DNA from: Bog-473 sp963824195
GTDB lineage: Bacteria > Actinomycetota > Acidimicrobiia > Acidimicrobiales > RAAP-2
Length of the DNA stretch: 64,000 bases
Direction of reading: 5' to 3'
Assembly: GCA_963824195.1 (NCBI GenBank)
Contig: CAWGOJ010000003.1
Span: 1 to 64,000 of the forward strand
Positions within the stretch are counted from its first letter, which is position 1. The number at the start of each line of letters is the position of its first letter. The notes under the pieces were generated by a model, which was given only the letters and a program-made list of their open reading frames with translations, ran no database searches and was not told the DNA's origin. The translations under genes and the position numbers were made by a program. Of this stretch, positions 53,489 through 61,944 are shown one piece after another.

Positions 53489-55467
53489 GCGGGCTCCACG
53501 GCGACCAGGAGGTCGTTGACGTCGACCTGCTGGCCGGGCGCGCACTGGACCTGCGCCACGGTACCGGCTCCGTTCGCGCGCAAGGTGTGCTCCATCTTCA
53601 TCGCCTCGAGCACCAGCAGGCCGTCGCCCTCGGCCACGGTGTCGCCGACCGCGACGAGGACCTTGGTGACGGCGCCGGGCAGAGGGGCCCGGCACTCGCC
53701 GGCGATGCCGCCGCGCTCGTCGGGATCGTCCTCGGTCCGCAGGGCGAACGTCGACTGACCCTCGGGGCCGTTGACGTCGGCCGCGTGCACGGTGTGGCGT
53801 ACCCGATAGCGCCGCCGCAGCCCGTCGGACGCCACGAGGTCGACCACGCCGCCCTGGGTGGTGGCCGTGCCCACGGCCTGCCACTCACCGTCGACGAGCA
53901 CGTGGGCTGGCTCGCCGGGTACGTCCGCGCGCACCGCCATGGTGCCGGTGGCATCGGTCAGCTCGTCGGCATGGAGCGCGCGGCCGACATTGCGCCACCC
54001 CGCCGCGGGCACCGGGACCAGGCTGCGGGCGGCCCGCTCGTCGGTCAGGCAGAACGCCACCGCGGCGCCGTGGCGGCGGCGCACCGTATCGGGCAGCAGG
54101 GCGTCGCGCAGGTCGGGGCGATGCTCCAGGTAGTGGATGTCCGCCTCGCCGCGCCCGAAGGCGTCGTCGTCGAGCACGGCGGCGAGCAGATCACGATTCG
54201 TCTCGAGGCCGTCGAGCTCCAGCGCCCGCAGGGCCAGGGAGAGCTTTGCGATTGCGGCGTCGCGATCCTCCCCGTGTGCCATGAGCTTGGCCACCAGCGA
54301 GTCGTAAGCCGGGCTGACGACGCTGCCCGACTCGATGGCGCGGTCGGTGCGCTGGCCGGGACCGTCGGGCCAGCACACGTGCGTGACCGTGCCCGGCGTG
54401 GGCCGGTAGTCCTCCCGCGGCCGCTCGGCACACAGGCGTACCTCCACCGCATGGCCGGTCGCCGAGATGTCGGCCTGGCCGAAGGGCAGCGGGCGGCCGG
54501 AGGCCACCACCAGCTGGAGTCCCACCAGGTCGAGCCCGGTGACCAGCTCGGTCACGCCGTGCTCGACCTGAAGGCGGGTGTTCATTTCGAGGAAGTAGAA
54601 GCCGCTCGCGTCGACGAGGTACTCCACGGTGCCGGCCCCCACGTAGTCGACGGCCCGCGCCGCAGCCACGGCGGCGTCCCACATCAGGCGGCGGGTCGCT
54701 TCGGGCACGAGCACGGCGGGCGCCTCCTCCACCACCTTCTGGTGCCGTCGCTGCACCGAGCACTCCCGGTCGTAGAGGTGCAGCACGGTACCCTGGGTGT
54801 CCCCGAAGATCTGGACCTCGACGTGGCGGGGGGCGGCGAGATAGCGCTCCAGGAAGACCTCGTCGGAGCCGAAGGCGGCAGCGGACTCGCGCTGCGCCGA
54901 CGCCACGGCGTCGGCCAGCTCGCCCGGACCGTGCACGAGGCGCATTCCGCGCCCCCCTCCCCCGGCGGACGCCTTGACCAGGAGCGGGTAGTCGACGCGC
55001 TCGCCGGCGGCGGCCAGCTCTTCGGGCTTGGCCCCGGGCGCCACCACGGCGCTCGGGAGCACGGGGACGCCGGCCTGCGTCACGACCTCCTTCGCCCGCG
55101 CCTTGTGGCCCATGACGCGCATCGCCTCGGGCGGCGGTCCCACCCACACGACGCCGGCCCGGCCACAGGCCTCGGGCAGGGCGGGGTTCTCGGAGAGGAA
55201 CCCGTAGCCCGGGTGCAGGGCGTCGGCGCCCGCGGCCTGTGCGGCATGCACCAGCGCAGCGGGACTGAGGTAGGTCTCCGCGAGCGTCGAACCGGCCAGC
55301 AGCACGGCGGCGTCTGCCTCGCCGACGTGCGGGCTGGCCGCGTCGTCCGCGGCGTAGACGGCTACCGCCTCGCAGCCGGCATCGTGGGCACCCTTGATGA
55401 GGCGCCGGGCGATTTCGCCGCGGTTGGCGACGAGAACGCGACTGATCGGGTGCGGCGCCGGTGCCAT
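53485..55467 (-). CDS. Biotin-dependent acyl-CoA carboxylase, alpha subunit (biotin carboxylase + BCCP)
   Basis: 660 residues, ATG 55467. ISRVLVANRGEIARRLIKG opens biotin carboxylase. ATP-grasp motifs are LLVKASAGGGGRGMRLV, RHVEVQIFGDTQG, RECSVQRRHQKVVEEAP and FLEMNTRLQVEHGVTE. The C-terminal BCCP domain has the biotinylation site LEAMKMEH. The length suits the methylcrotonyl/geranyl-CoA or acetyl/propionyl-CoA carboxylase alpha type. Its start shares one base with the stop of the beta subunit, so the two are made as a complex. Substrate is decided mainly by the beta subunit. Confidence 0.9.
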   Translation of the reverse strand: MAPAPHPISRVLVANRGEIARRLIKGAHDAGCEAVAVYAADDAASPHVGEADAAVLLAGSTLAETYLSPAALVHAAQAAGADALHPGYGFLSENPALPEACGRAGVVWVGPPPEAMRVMGHKARAKEVVTQAGVPVLPSAVVAPGAKPEELAAAGERVDYPLLVKASAGGGGRGMRLVHGPGELADAVASAQRESAAAFGSDEVFLERYLAAPRHVEVQIFGDTQGTVLHLYDRECSVQRRHQKVVEEAPAVLVPEATRRLMWDAAVAAARAVDYVGAGTVEYLVDASGFYFLEMNTRLQVEHGVTELVTGLDLVGLQLVVASGRPLPFGQADISATGHAVEVRLCAERPREDYRPTPGTVTHVCWPDGPGQRTDRAIESGSVVSPAYDSLVAKLMAHGEDRDAAIAKLSLALRALELDGLETNRDLLAAVLDDDAFGRGEADIHYLEHRPDLRDALLPDTVRRRHGAAVAFCLTDERAARSLVPVPAAGWRNVGRALHADELTDATGTMAVRADVPGEPAHVLVDGEWQAVGTATTQGGVVDLVASDGLRRRYRVRHTVHAADVNGPEGQSTFALRTEDDPDERGGIAGECRAPLPGAVTKVLVAVGDTVAEGDGLLVLEAMKMEHTLRANGAGTVAQVQCAPGQQVDVNDLLVAVEPA

Positions 55468-57065
55468 CAGTGTCGTACCACCCCGAAGACCGCCGTCCCC
55501 TGTACCGGTGCCGAGTGCACCGCGGTGAGCGCGATGGCCAGGACGGTGCGCGTGTCGCGCGGGTCGATGATCCCGTCGTCCCACAACCGGCCGGTGGCGT
55601 ACTGCGCCGTCGACTCCTCCTCTATCTGGTTCTCGGTGGCCTGGCGCAGCTCCTCGTCGGCCACCTCGTCGAACGGCCGGCCCGCCGCTTCGGCGGCGTT
55701 GCGGCGCACGATGGAAAGGACGCCGGCCAGCTGCTTGGGCCCCATGACGGCGATGCGGTGGTTCGGCCAGGTGAAGACGAAACGGGGGTCGTACGCTCGG
55801 CCTGCCATGGCGTAGTTCCCCGCCCCGTAGCTGGCACCGACCATCAAGGTCAGGTGCGGCACCTTCGAGTTGGAGACGGCGTTGATCAGCTTGGCACCGT
55901 CCTTGATGATCCCGCCCTGCTCGTAGCGGGTGCCCACCATGAAGCCCGTGATGTTCTGCACGAACAGGATGGGCGTGTCGGTCCGATTGCACAGCGCGAT
56001 GAATTGCGCACCCTTCTGCGCCTCGGGCGAGAACAGGATGCCGTTGTTGGCCACCACGCCGATCGGGTAGCCGCCGATGGACGCCCAACCGCAGACCAGC
56101 TGCGCGCCGTAAGACTCCTTGAACTCCTCGAAGCGGGAGCCGTCGAGGACGCGGGCCAGGATCTCGCGAACTTCGAAGGGCACCCGCACGTCCACCGACG
56201 CGATGCCGAGCAGCTCCCCGGCCGGGTAGAGCGGCTCGTCGGCGGGGCCGGCGGGGCTCGGCCCGAGGCGCCGCCAGTGCAGGTGGGCCACGATGCCGCG
56301 GGCGATGCGAATCGCCTCGGGCTCGTCCCGGGCCAGGTAGTCGCACAGGCCGGACGTCCGGGCGTGCATCAGCGCGCCGCCCAGCTCCTCCTCGTCCGCC
56401 TCCTCGCCGATGGCCATCTTCACCAGCGGCGGCCCGCCCAGGAACACGCGGGCTCGATCTTCGACCATGACCGTGTAGTCGCTCATACCGGGGAGGTACG
56501 CGCCGCCGGCGGTGGACGAGCCGAACACGAGGCAGACGGTCGGGATCCCCTGTGCCGACAGCTGGGTCAGGCGACGGAACTGCTCGCCCCCAGGGACGAA
56601 GACGTCGGCCTGGCGGGGAAGGTCGGCCCCTCCGGACTCAACGAGGATCAGCAGCGGGAGGCGGTTCTCCTCGGCCACGTCCATGGCGCGCAGGAGCTTG
56701 CGGATCGTCGTCGGGCTCGTCGTCCCGCCGCGCACCGTCGGGTCGTTCGCGATCACCAGGCACTGGGTGTGCGACACCTCGGCCAGCGCCACGACGACGC
56801 CACCGCCCACCGGGTCGCCGGTGTGCAGTCCCGCCAGCGGGCACAGCTCGAGCACCGGGGTACCCGGGTCGACAAGAGCCTCGAGCCGCTCCCGCACCAT
56901 CATCTTGCCGCGCCCGCGGTGTCGCTCGACGTACTGCGGGCCGCCTCCGGCGAGCACCTCGTCGTGCAGCACGCGCACCTCTTCGGCCAGCGCGCCCATG
57001 GCGTCCGCGTTGTCCTTGAACTCCTCGCCCGCCGTGGCAAGGTGCGACCGGATGGGCGTGCTCAC
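55467..57065 (-). CDS. Acyl-CoA carboxylase beta subunit (carboxyltransferase; methylcrotonyl/geranyl-CoA type)
   Basis: 532 residues from GTG 57065, overlapping the crotonase stop. Carboxyltransferase blocks: HRGRGKMMVRERLEALVDPG, GGTTSPTTIRKLLRAMDVAEE, LVESGGADLPRQADVF, FGSSTAGGAYLPGMSDY, ARVFLGGPPLVKMAIGEE, RTSGLCDYLA, NITGFMVGTRYEQGGIIKDGAK and GAGNYAMAGRAYDPRF. The GGPPLVK-ATGEE-like run and LGGALMHARTSG pattern are those of methylcrotonyl/geranyl-CoA carboxylases rather than propionyl-CoA carboxylase. With AtuA next door, a gem-branched enoyl-CoA such as geranyl- or methylcrotonyl-CoA is the likely substrate. Confidence 0.87.
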   Translation of the reverse strand: MSTPIRSHLATAGEEFKDNADAMGALAEEVRVLHDEVLAGGGPQYVERHRGRGKMMVRERLEALVDPGTPVLELCPLAGLHTGDPVGGGVVVALAEVSHTQCLVIANDPTVRGGTTSPTTIRKLLRAMDVAEENRLPLLILVESGGADLPRQADVFVPGGEQFRRLTQLSAQGIPTVCLVFGSSTAGGAYLPGMSDYTVMVEDRARVFLGGPPLVKMAIGEEADEEELGGALMHARTSGLCDYLARDEPEAIRIARGIVAHLHWRRLGPSPAGPADEPLYPAGELLGIASVDVRVPFEVREILARVLDGSRFEEFKESYGAQLVCGWASIGGYPIGVVANNGILFSPEAQKGAQFIALCNRTDTPILFVQNITGFMVGTRYEQGGIIKDGAKLINAVSNSKVPHLTLMVGASYGAGNYAMAGRAYDPRFVFTWPNHRIAVMGPKQLAGVLSIVRRNAAEAAGRPFDEVADEELRQATENQIEEESTAQYATGRLWDDGIIDPRDTRTVLAIALTAVHSAPVQGTAVFGVVRH

Positions 57066-57823
57066 GGTGTCGCGTCCCACGCGGGCCGACGTTTCTCGAG
57101 GAACGCCGCCATCCCCTCCGCTGCCTCGGCACCGGCGAAGAGCTCGGCCGAGGTGGCCGTGGCCGACGCCAACCCGTCGGCCCACCCCTGGGCCGGGAGC
57201 GTCCGCAACAGGGCCTTGGTGGCCCGCACCGCGCCGGGGGCGGACTTGCAGATGGCCAACGTCCGCGCCGCGACCCAGTCGTTCAGCGCCGCCTCGTCAT
57301 CGGCGACGGCGGAGAGCAGCCCCGCGGCGGCCGCCTCGCGTGCGGTGAACGACTCGCCCGTGAGCGTCACGGCAGCGAGAAAGCGGTGCTGGACCACCCG
57401 CAGCGCCGGGACCATGATCATGGCCGGTGCGACACCGACCCGCACCTCGCTGAAGGCGAAGGTGCTCCCCTCGACTGCGGCCGCCAGGTCGGAGGCCGCC
57501 ACGAGGCCCAGGCCGCCCGCTCTGGCATGGCCGTTCACGCGGGCGATCACCGGCACGGGGCTCTCGACGATGCCAGTGAGGATGTCGGGCATGCGGTTGG
57601 GTGCCGCCACGCCGCGTTCGGAGAGGTCGGCCCCCGAGCAGAACACCGGGCCCGATCCGGTCAGCACGATGGTGCGCACCTCCGGATCACTCGTTGCGTC
57701 ACGCAATGCCTGCTCCAACTCCTCGAGGAGGCGGGACGACAACGCATTGCGGTTGGACGGGGAGTCGAGCGTCAGGGTCCGGATGCCGCCGTTGTCTTGC
57801 ACACCGACCAACGCATCCGTCAC
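57062..57823 (-). CDS. Enoyl-CoA hydratase (AtuE / methylglutaconyl-CoA hydratase-like)
   Basis: 253 residues. NRNALSSRLLEELEQAL, the oxyanion segment VFCSGADLSERG and ARAGGLGLVAASDLAAA, then FAFSEVRVGVAPAMI and the C-terminal AAFLEKRRPAW mark a crotonase of the LiuC/AtuE kind. In leucine or terpene breakdown this enzyme hydrates the carboxylated enoyl-CoA made by the following carboxylase. It is the first gene of the minus-strand operon and shares GTGA with the beta subunit; the divergent acyl-CoA dehydrogenase starts 62 bp away. Confidence 0.83.
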   Translation of the reverse strand: MTDALVGVQDNGGIRTLTLDSPSNRNALSSRLLEELEQALRDATSDPEVRTIVLTGSGPVFCSGADLSERGVAAPNRMPDILTGIVESPVPVIARVNGHARAGGLGLVAASDLAAAVEGSTFAFSEVRVGVAPAMIMVPALRVVQHRFLAAVTLTGESFTAREAAAAGLLSAVADDEAALNDWVAARTLAICKSAPGAVRATKALLRTLPAQGWADGLASATATSAELFAGAEAAEGMAAFLEKRRPAWDATP

Positions 57824-57885
57824 GGGGCGCAGTGTAGGGGGGTGCCCGGCGAAGGACGGAAAAAAGCCGGTGGTATCGTTCGCCG

Positions 57886-59034
57886 GTGATCGAGACCGAC
57901 GAGCATCAGCTGTTCCGCAAGACGCTCCGGGACCTCTTCGAGCGGGAGATTCAGCCCCACGTCGACGAGTGGGAGGCGGCCCGCACCTTCCCTGCGCACG
58001 ACCTCTTCCCCAAGCTGGGGGCCGTCGGCCTCCTCGGGCTCGAGTACGACGAGGCCTATGGCGGCATGGGGGCAGATCACACGTACTCCATGATCGCCGG
58101 CGAGGAGATGGGCCGCATCAGCTGCGGCGGCGTGCCGATGGCGATGGCGGTGCAGATGTCGATGTCCACGCCGGCGCTGGCCCGCTACGGGTCGCACGAG
58201 CTGAAGGAGCAGTATCTGGCACCTGCCATCCGCGGCGAGGTGGTGACCTCCATCGCGGTCACCGAGCCGGACGCGGGCAGCGACGTCGCCGGCATCCGGA
58301 CCCGGGCCGTGCGTGACGGCGACGAATGGGTCATCAACGGCGCCAAGCTCTACATCACGAACGGCACGCAAGCCGACTGGCTCTGCCTCTTGGCCCGTAC
58401 CTCCGACGACCCCGGGTACCACGGCATGTCGCTGATCGTGGTCCCGACCGCGCTCGGTGGCGTGGTGGTGTCGCGCAAGCTCGAGAAGCTCGGCATGTGG
58501 TCGAGCGACACGGCGGAGCTGTCGTTCACCGATGTGCGCGTCCCCGTCTCGAACACCATCGGTGAGATCGGACGCGGCTTTCAGCAGCAGATGGTGCAGT
58601 TCCAGGCCGAGCGCCTGATGACCTTCTACAAGCAGGTCGGCTCCATTGAGCTCGCCCTCCAGCGCACCAAGTCGTACCTGCGCGAGCGGCGTGCCTTCGG
58701 CGCACCGCTGTTGGCCAACCAGCACCTCCAGTTCGTGCTGGCCGAGCTCTCGGCCCGCCACGACGTGTTGAAGCACTACGCCCGCACCACCGCCGACGCG
58801 GTCCTGCGCGGTGAGGACGCCACCCGCTACGCCACCATCGGCAAGCTGCTCGGCTCCCGGCTGCAGCGCGAGGTGGCGGACTACGCGGTGCAGTTCCACG
58901 GCGGCGTGGGGTACATGGAGGAGACCTGGACCTCGCGCTACTTCCGCGACACCCGCCTCGACTCCATCGGTGCCGGAGCCGACGAGGTGATGCTGCGCAT
59001 CCTCGCCCGCATGGACGGCTACTCGGCCGAGTAG
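57886..59034 (+). CDS. Acyl-CoA dehydrogenase (citronellyl/isovaleryl-CoA type)
   Basis: 382 residues from GTG 57886. FAD/acyl-CoA motifs include YGGMGADHTYSM, SIAVTEPDAGSDVAGI (substrate and flavin loop), INGAKLYITNGTQADW, QVGSIELALQRTKSYLRERRAFG and QFHGGVGYMEETWTSRYFRDTRL with catalytic-region Glu. It supplies the enoyl-CoA for the carboxylase operon it diverges from, as AtuD or isovaleryl-CoA dehydrogenase do. Its last 16 bases overlap the convergent GNAT gene. Confidence 0.87.
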   Translation: MIETDEHQLFRKTLRDLFEREIQPHVDEWEAARTFPAHDLFPKLGAVGLLGLEYDEAYGGMGADHTYSMIAGEEMGRISCGGVPMAMAVQMSMSTPALARYGSHELKEQYLAPAIRGEVVTSIAVTEPDAGSDVAGIRTRAVRDGDEWVINGAKLYITNGTQADWLCLLARTSDDPGYHGMSLIVVPTALGGVVVSRKLEKLGMWSSDTAELSFTDVRVPVSNTIGEIGRGFQQQMVQFQAERLMTFYKQVGSIELALQRTKSYLRERRAFGAPLLANQHLQFVLAELSARHDVLKHYARTTADAVLRGEDATRYATIGKLLGSRLQREVADYAVQFHGGVGYMEETWTSRYFRDTRLDSIGAGADEVMLRILARMDGYSAE

Positions 59035-59582
59035 GAGCGCCGCTCCTCCCAGCGCTCGCGGGTGAGCTCCATGACTGCAACGTCCTCGCCGCGGGGCCCG
59101 ACGGTGGTGAGGCGGTGCGTGAAGCCCAGCCGCTCCATGACCCGGCCGGAGGCGACGTTCTCGGGCTCGTAGAGGCTCACGATGCACTCGAGCCCACCGC
59201 CGGTGAACCCGTATTCCAGGGCGGCGCGGCCGGCCTCCGTCGCCAGACCCTGCCGGCGGTAGGGACCCGACAAGCGCCAGCCCACCTCGACAGCAGGGAG
59301 CACATCGGGCAGGAAGTGGGGCACGGCCAGGCCGGCCCATCCGATCATCCGCCCGCTGGCACGGTCGATCAGCGCCTCGATCCCGAAGCCATCGTTCTCG
59401 TAGCGCTCGAGCACGGTGGTCAGGAACCCGTGGGTCTCCTCCGCCGTCATGGCCCCCCGCCGCGGGTACCACCAGAACGACTCCTCGGCGTGGATGACGG
59501 CGAGCTCGTCGACGTCGGCGGCCACGAACGGCCGGAGCACCAGCCGCGGCGTGGTCAGCGTGGGAATTCCGGGACGGTCCAT
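59019..59582 (-). CDS. GNAT acetyltransferase, RimJ/RimL-like
   Basis: 187 residues. LTTPRLVLRPFVAADVDELA is the typical RimJ/RimL start; VEVGWRLSGPYRRQGLATEAGRAA is the CoA loop (R-R-Q-G-L-A); YEPENVASGRVMERLGF is motif B. It acts on an unknown amine. The 3' end overlaps the acyl-CoA dehydrogenase. No link to that pathway is apparent. Confidence 0.82.
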   Translation of the reverse strand: MDRPGIPTLTTPRLVLRPFVAADVDELAVIHAEESFWWYPRRGAMTAEETHGFLTTVLERYENDGFGIEALIDRASGRMIGWAGLAVPHFLPDVLPAVEVGWRLSGPYRRQGLATEAGRAALEYGFTGGGLECIVSLYEPENVASGRVMERLGFTHRLTTVGPRGEDVAVMELTRERWEERRSYSAE

Positions 59583-59600
59583 CGGATCGGTTGCAGCCGC

Positions 59601-59870
59601 TCAGCCGAGAGGGAGCCCGGGAGCGTCCGCCAGCGACAGGTCGTGGCCGGGGCGTGCCGAGGGCGCGTAGAGCTGGTCCGGCCGGAACGACCGCACGGAC
59701 CGGTCCCCGCCGCGCCCCCCGACGACCTCGACCCAGGCTTCGCCGGTCTCGCCGTTGGTCACGTGTGCCACGAACTGCCACGACGCGCCACGCAGGCGCG
59801 CGCCGTCGACCTGCACCGGGTCTCCGGGTTGCAGCCCGGCCCATCGGGTGGAGCGGCGGAGGTCAGCCAT
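59601..59870 (-). CDS. Small conserved hypothetical protein
   Basis: 89 residues. A compact beta-rich pattern: GLQPGDPVQVDG, SWQFVAHVTNGETGEAWVEVVGG, then SVRSFRPDQLY. I recognise no named family with certainty, but the balanced composition and neat fit between neighbours support a real gene. It diverges from the nuclease gene by about 80 bp and lies 18 bp upstream of the GNAT start, probably in one transcript. Confidence 0.55.
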   Translation of the reverse strand: MADLRRSTRWAGLQPGDPVQVDGARLRGASWQFVAHVTNGETGEAWVEVVGGRGGDRSVRSFRPDQLYAPSARPGHDLSLADAPGLPLG

Positions 59871-59953
59871 GGCCGGGGCGGGACATCAGTCCCTTTTCTA
59901 CCGCCTCTGGGGGATGGTCCGTGACGACCGCATGCCCCCGTATCCTGACGTGC

Positions 59954-60724
59954 ATGGCGCTCGATCCCCCGCGGACCCTCACGCCCTCGAAAGTCACCGC
60001 CTTCACCAACTGCCCGCTCGCCTTCCGGTACTCCCAGATTGAGCACCGGCCCGAGCCGCCCTCCCCCCCCTCTGTCAAGGGAAACCTGGTGCACGCCGCT
60101 CTGGAGGGCCTCTTCTGGCACCACCCTCCGGGGGACCGGACACCTGCCGCCGCGGCAGCCGAGCTGGAGCGCTCCTGGGACGAGTTGCAGGCCGACGACG
60201 AGTTCGTCCAGCTGGAGCTCGACTCGGAGGGTGCCGACTCGTTCCTCGGTGATGCGCAGACCCTCGTCGACAACTACTTCCGCCTGGAGGACCCCAACGA
60301 GGCCCGTGCGGTCGGGATAGAGCTCGGCGTCGAGACGCTGGTCGACGGCATGCGGCTGCGCGGCATCATCGACCGGCTCGACGTCGCGCCGGACGGGAGC
60401 CTCATCGTCGTGGACTACAAGACCGGCCGGGCACCCTCGGAGCGCTTCGAGCGAGGGAGCATGGGCGGGGTCCAGACCTACGCCCTGCTGTGCGAGAGCG
60501 TGCTGGGCCGCCCGCCCGCAGAGGTCAGGCTTCTGTACCTGCGCCAGCCGATCGCCATCTCCGCCGTGGCCTCCGAGCAGTCCATACGCGGCCAAAGGAG
60601 GCGGGCGCTGGCCGTGTGGACGGCGATAGAGCGGGCCTGCGACGCCGAGGACTTCCGCCCCAACGTCGGCCCCCTGTGCGACTACTGCACGTTCAAGCCG
60701 ACCTGCCCGGCCTTCGCCGCGTGA
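59954..60724 (+). CDS. RecB-like PD-(D/E)XK nuclease with Fe-S cluster cysteines
   Basis: 256 residues from ATG 59954. It starts LTPSKVTAFTNCPLAFRYSQI (first Cys), then VKGNLVHAALEG (motif with His). The nuclease core is RGIIDRLDV...LIVVDYKTGRAPSE (Asp and Asp-x-Lys) and SMGGVQTYALL (Gln of QxxxY). The C-terminal CDYCTFKPTC supplies three more Cys, completing a 4Fe-4S pattern as in AddB, Cas4 and actinobacterial RecB-like proteins. It is free-standing, without helicase or cas genes nearby. It is probably a DNA-repair exonuclease. The PAP2 gene follows after seven bases. Confidence 0.82.
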   Translation: MALDPPRTLTPSKVTAFTNCPLAFRYSQIEHRPEPPSPPSVKGNLVHAALEGLFWHHPPGDRTPAAAAAELERSWDELQADDEFVQLELDSEGADSFLGDAQTLVDNYFRLEDPNEARAVGIELGVETLVDGMRLRGIIDRLDVAPDGSLIVVDYKTGRAPSERFERGSMGGVQTYALLCESVLGRPPAEVRLLYLRQPIAISAVASEQSIRGQRRRALAVWTAIERACDAEDFRPNVGPLCDYCTFKPTCPAFAA

Positions 60725-60731
60725 GCAGACG

Positions 60732-61325
60732 ATGAGCACAATCGACGAGGCGGTCGACGCCGCCTTCGAGCCACTCCGGGGCCGACCTGGCGCCGACCGT
60801 GCGGCTGCCGTCGTGTCGAACCTGGCCGACTACGGGCTCATCTGGGTGCTGCTGGCCGGCGTGAAGGCACGCCGTCGTGGTCCGGATCGGCGCCGCGCCG
60901 TCGTGGCGCTCGGTGTCGCCGGGTTCTCGTCGCTGCTCGTGAGCCGCGTCGTCAAGCGGGCCGTCGAACGTCAGCGGCCCGACGAGCATCTCGCCGCCGC
61001 GGTCCGGACTCCCACGAGCAGCAGCTTCCCGAGCGGCCACACCCTTGCCGCGTACTGCACGGCCTTCATCCTGGGGGACTCCGACACCCAGACGGCGGCC
61101 AACGTCGGCTTCGCTACCGCCGTTGCGGCCAGTCGCATCCACCTGCGCGCCCACCACCCCACCGACGTGATCGGCGGGGCCGTGATCGGCTCGGTGCTCG
61201 GGCTGGGACTGCGCCCCATCGTCGACGTCGTCACGCCCGGGAGCAGGGGGCGTCGCCCCGGCCGCCGCCGCCGGTCGCACGCTGCGGGAATGGGCCGCAC
61301 CGAGCTCGTGTTGAAGGAACTATGA
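60732..61325 (+). CDS. PAP2-superfamily membrane phosphatase
   Basis: 197 residues. The three phosphatase motifs are KRAVERQRP, FPSGHT and SRIHLRAHHPTDVIGG, in the family order. Hydrophobic helices lie around YGLIWVLLAGV, VVALGVAGFSSLLV and GGAVIGSVLGLGL. It removes phosphate from a lipid or polyprenyl pyrophosphate at the membrane. It is coupled to the next gene through ATGA. Confidence 0.85.
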   Translation: MSTIDEAVDAAFEPLRGRPGADRAAAVVSNLADYGLIWVLLAGVKARRRGPDRRRAVVALGVAGFSSLLVSRVVKRAVERQRPDEHLAAAVRTPTSSSFPSGHTLAAYCTAFILGDSDTQTAANVGFATAVAASRIHLRAHHPTDVIGGAVIGSVLGLGLRPIVDVVTPGSRGRRPGRRRRSHAAGMGRTELVLKEL

Positions 61326-61921
61326 AGCCTTTCGCCGTCAGCTGGGACTACCGGTGCCCCTTCGCACGCAACGCCCACGAGCACCTCGCCGTCGCACTCG
61401 CCGACGGGGCGGACTGGGACGTCACGTTCCTCCCCTTCTCGTTGGGCCAGGTCCATGTGCCCGAGGGCGGCACACCCGTGTGGGACGACCCGGCCAAGGC
61501 GCCCGACCTCCTCGCCCTCGCGGCAGGTGTCGTGGTGCGCGACCAGTACCCGGATCGATTCCTCGACGCGCACGTCGCGCTCTTCGCGGCCCGACACGAC
61601 GAGGGGCTCGATCTGCGGCTGCCCGACGTGGTGGCCGGCGTGCTCGACGGCGTGGGTCTCCCGGGCGACAAGATCGTCGCCGAGGTGGCGACGTCAGCCC
61701 CCGCGCAGGAGATCCACCGCGCGCACGAGCAGGCGGTCAACGAGTTGGACATGTTCGGCGTCCCGACCTTCGTCGTGGACGACCGTGCCGTCTTCGTCCG
61801 CCTCATGGGCCGACCCCAGGGTGACGCCGCGCTGGCCCGCCGCACGATTCAGGGCGTGCTCGACCTCTTCGAGACGATGCCCGACCTCAACGAGTTCAAG
61901 CACACGTCACTGTCCCACTGA
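61322..61921 (+). CDS. DsbA-like thioredoxin-fold protein
   Basis: 199 residues, ATG 61322 overlapping the PAP2 stop. The fold opens FAVSWDYRCPFARNAHEHL with a single active-site Cys (CPFA instead of CxxC), then a helical insertion. The cis-Pro region is NELDMFGVPTFVVDDRAVFV. No signal peptide, so it acts in the cytosol. Single-Cys DsbA-like proteins include glutathione or mycothiol transferases and 2-hydroxychromene-carboxylate isomerase relatives. A mycothiol-linked role would fit the host but is an inference. Confidence 0.77.
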   Translation: MKPFAVSWDYRCPFARNAHEHLAVALADGADWDVTFLPFSLGQVHVPEGGTPVWDDPAKAPDLLALAAGVVVRDQYPDRFLDAHVALFAARHDEGLDLRLPDVVAGVLDGVGLPGDKIVAEVATSAPAQEIHRAHEQAVNELDMFGVPTFVVDDRAVFVRLMGRPQGDAALARRTIQGVLDLFETMPDLNEFKHTSLSH

Positions 61922-61944
61922 GCCCGGGGCGCCCGACACGAAGA

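Noticed and set aside
51830..53758. Long plus-strand open frame of 642 codons
   Set aside because: It is antisense to AtuA and the biotin carboxylase, Arg/Gly/His-rich, with no family motifs; an artefact of high-GC codon use.
55461..58316. Long plus-strand open frame of 951 codons
   Set aside because: It lies opposite the carboxyltransferase and crotonase and runs into the acyl-CoA dehydrogenase in the wrong frame; low-complexity translation without motifs.
59954..60724. Cas4 of a CRISPR system
   Set aside because: No cas genes or repeats occur within the window, and free-standing RecB-like Fe-S nucleases are common in actinobacteria.
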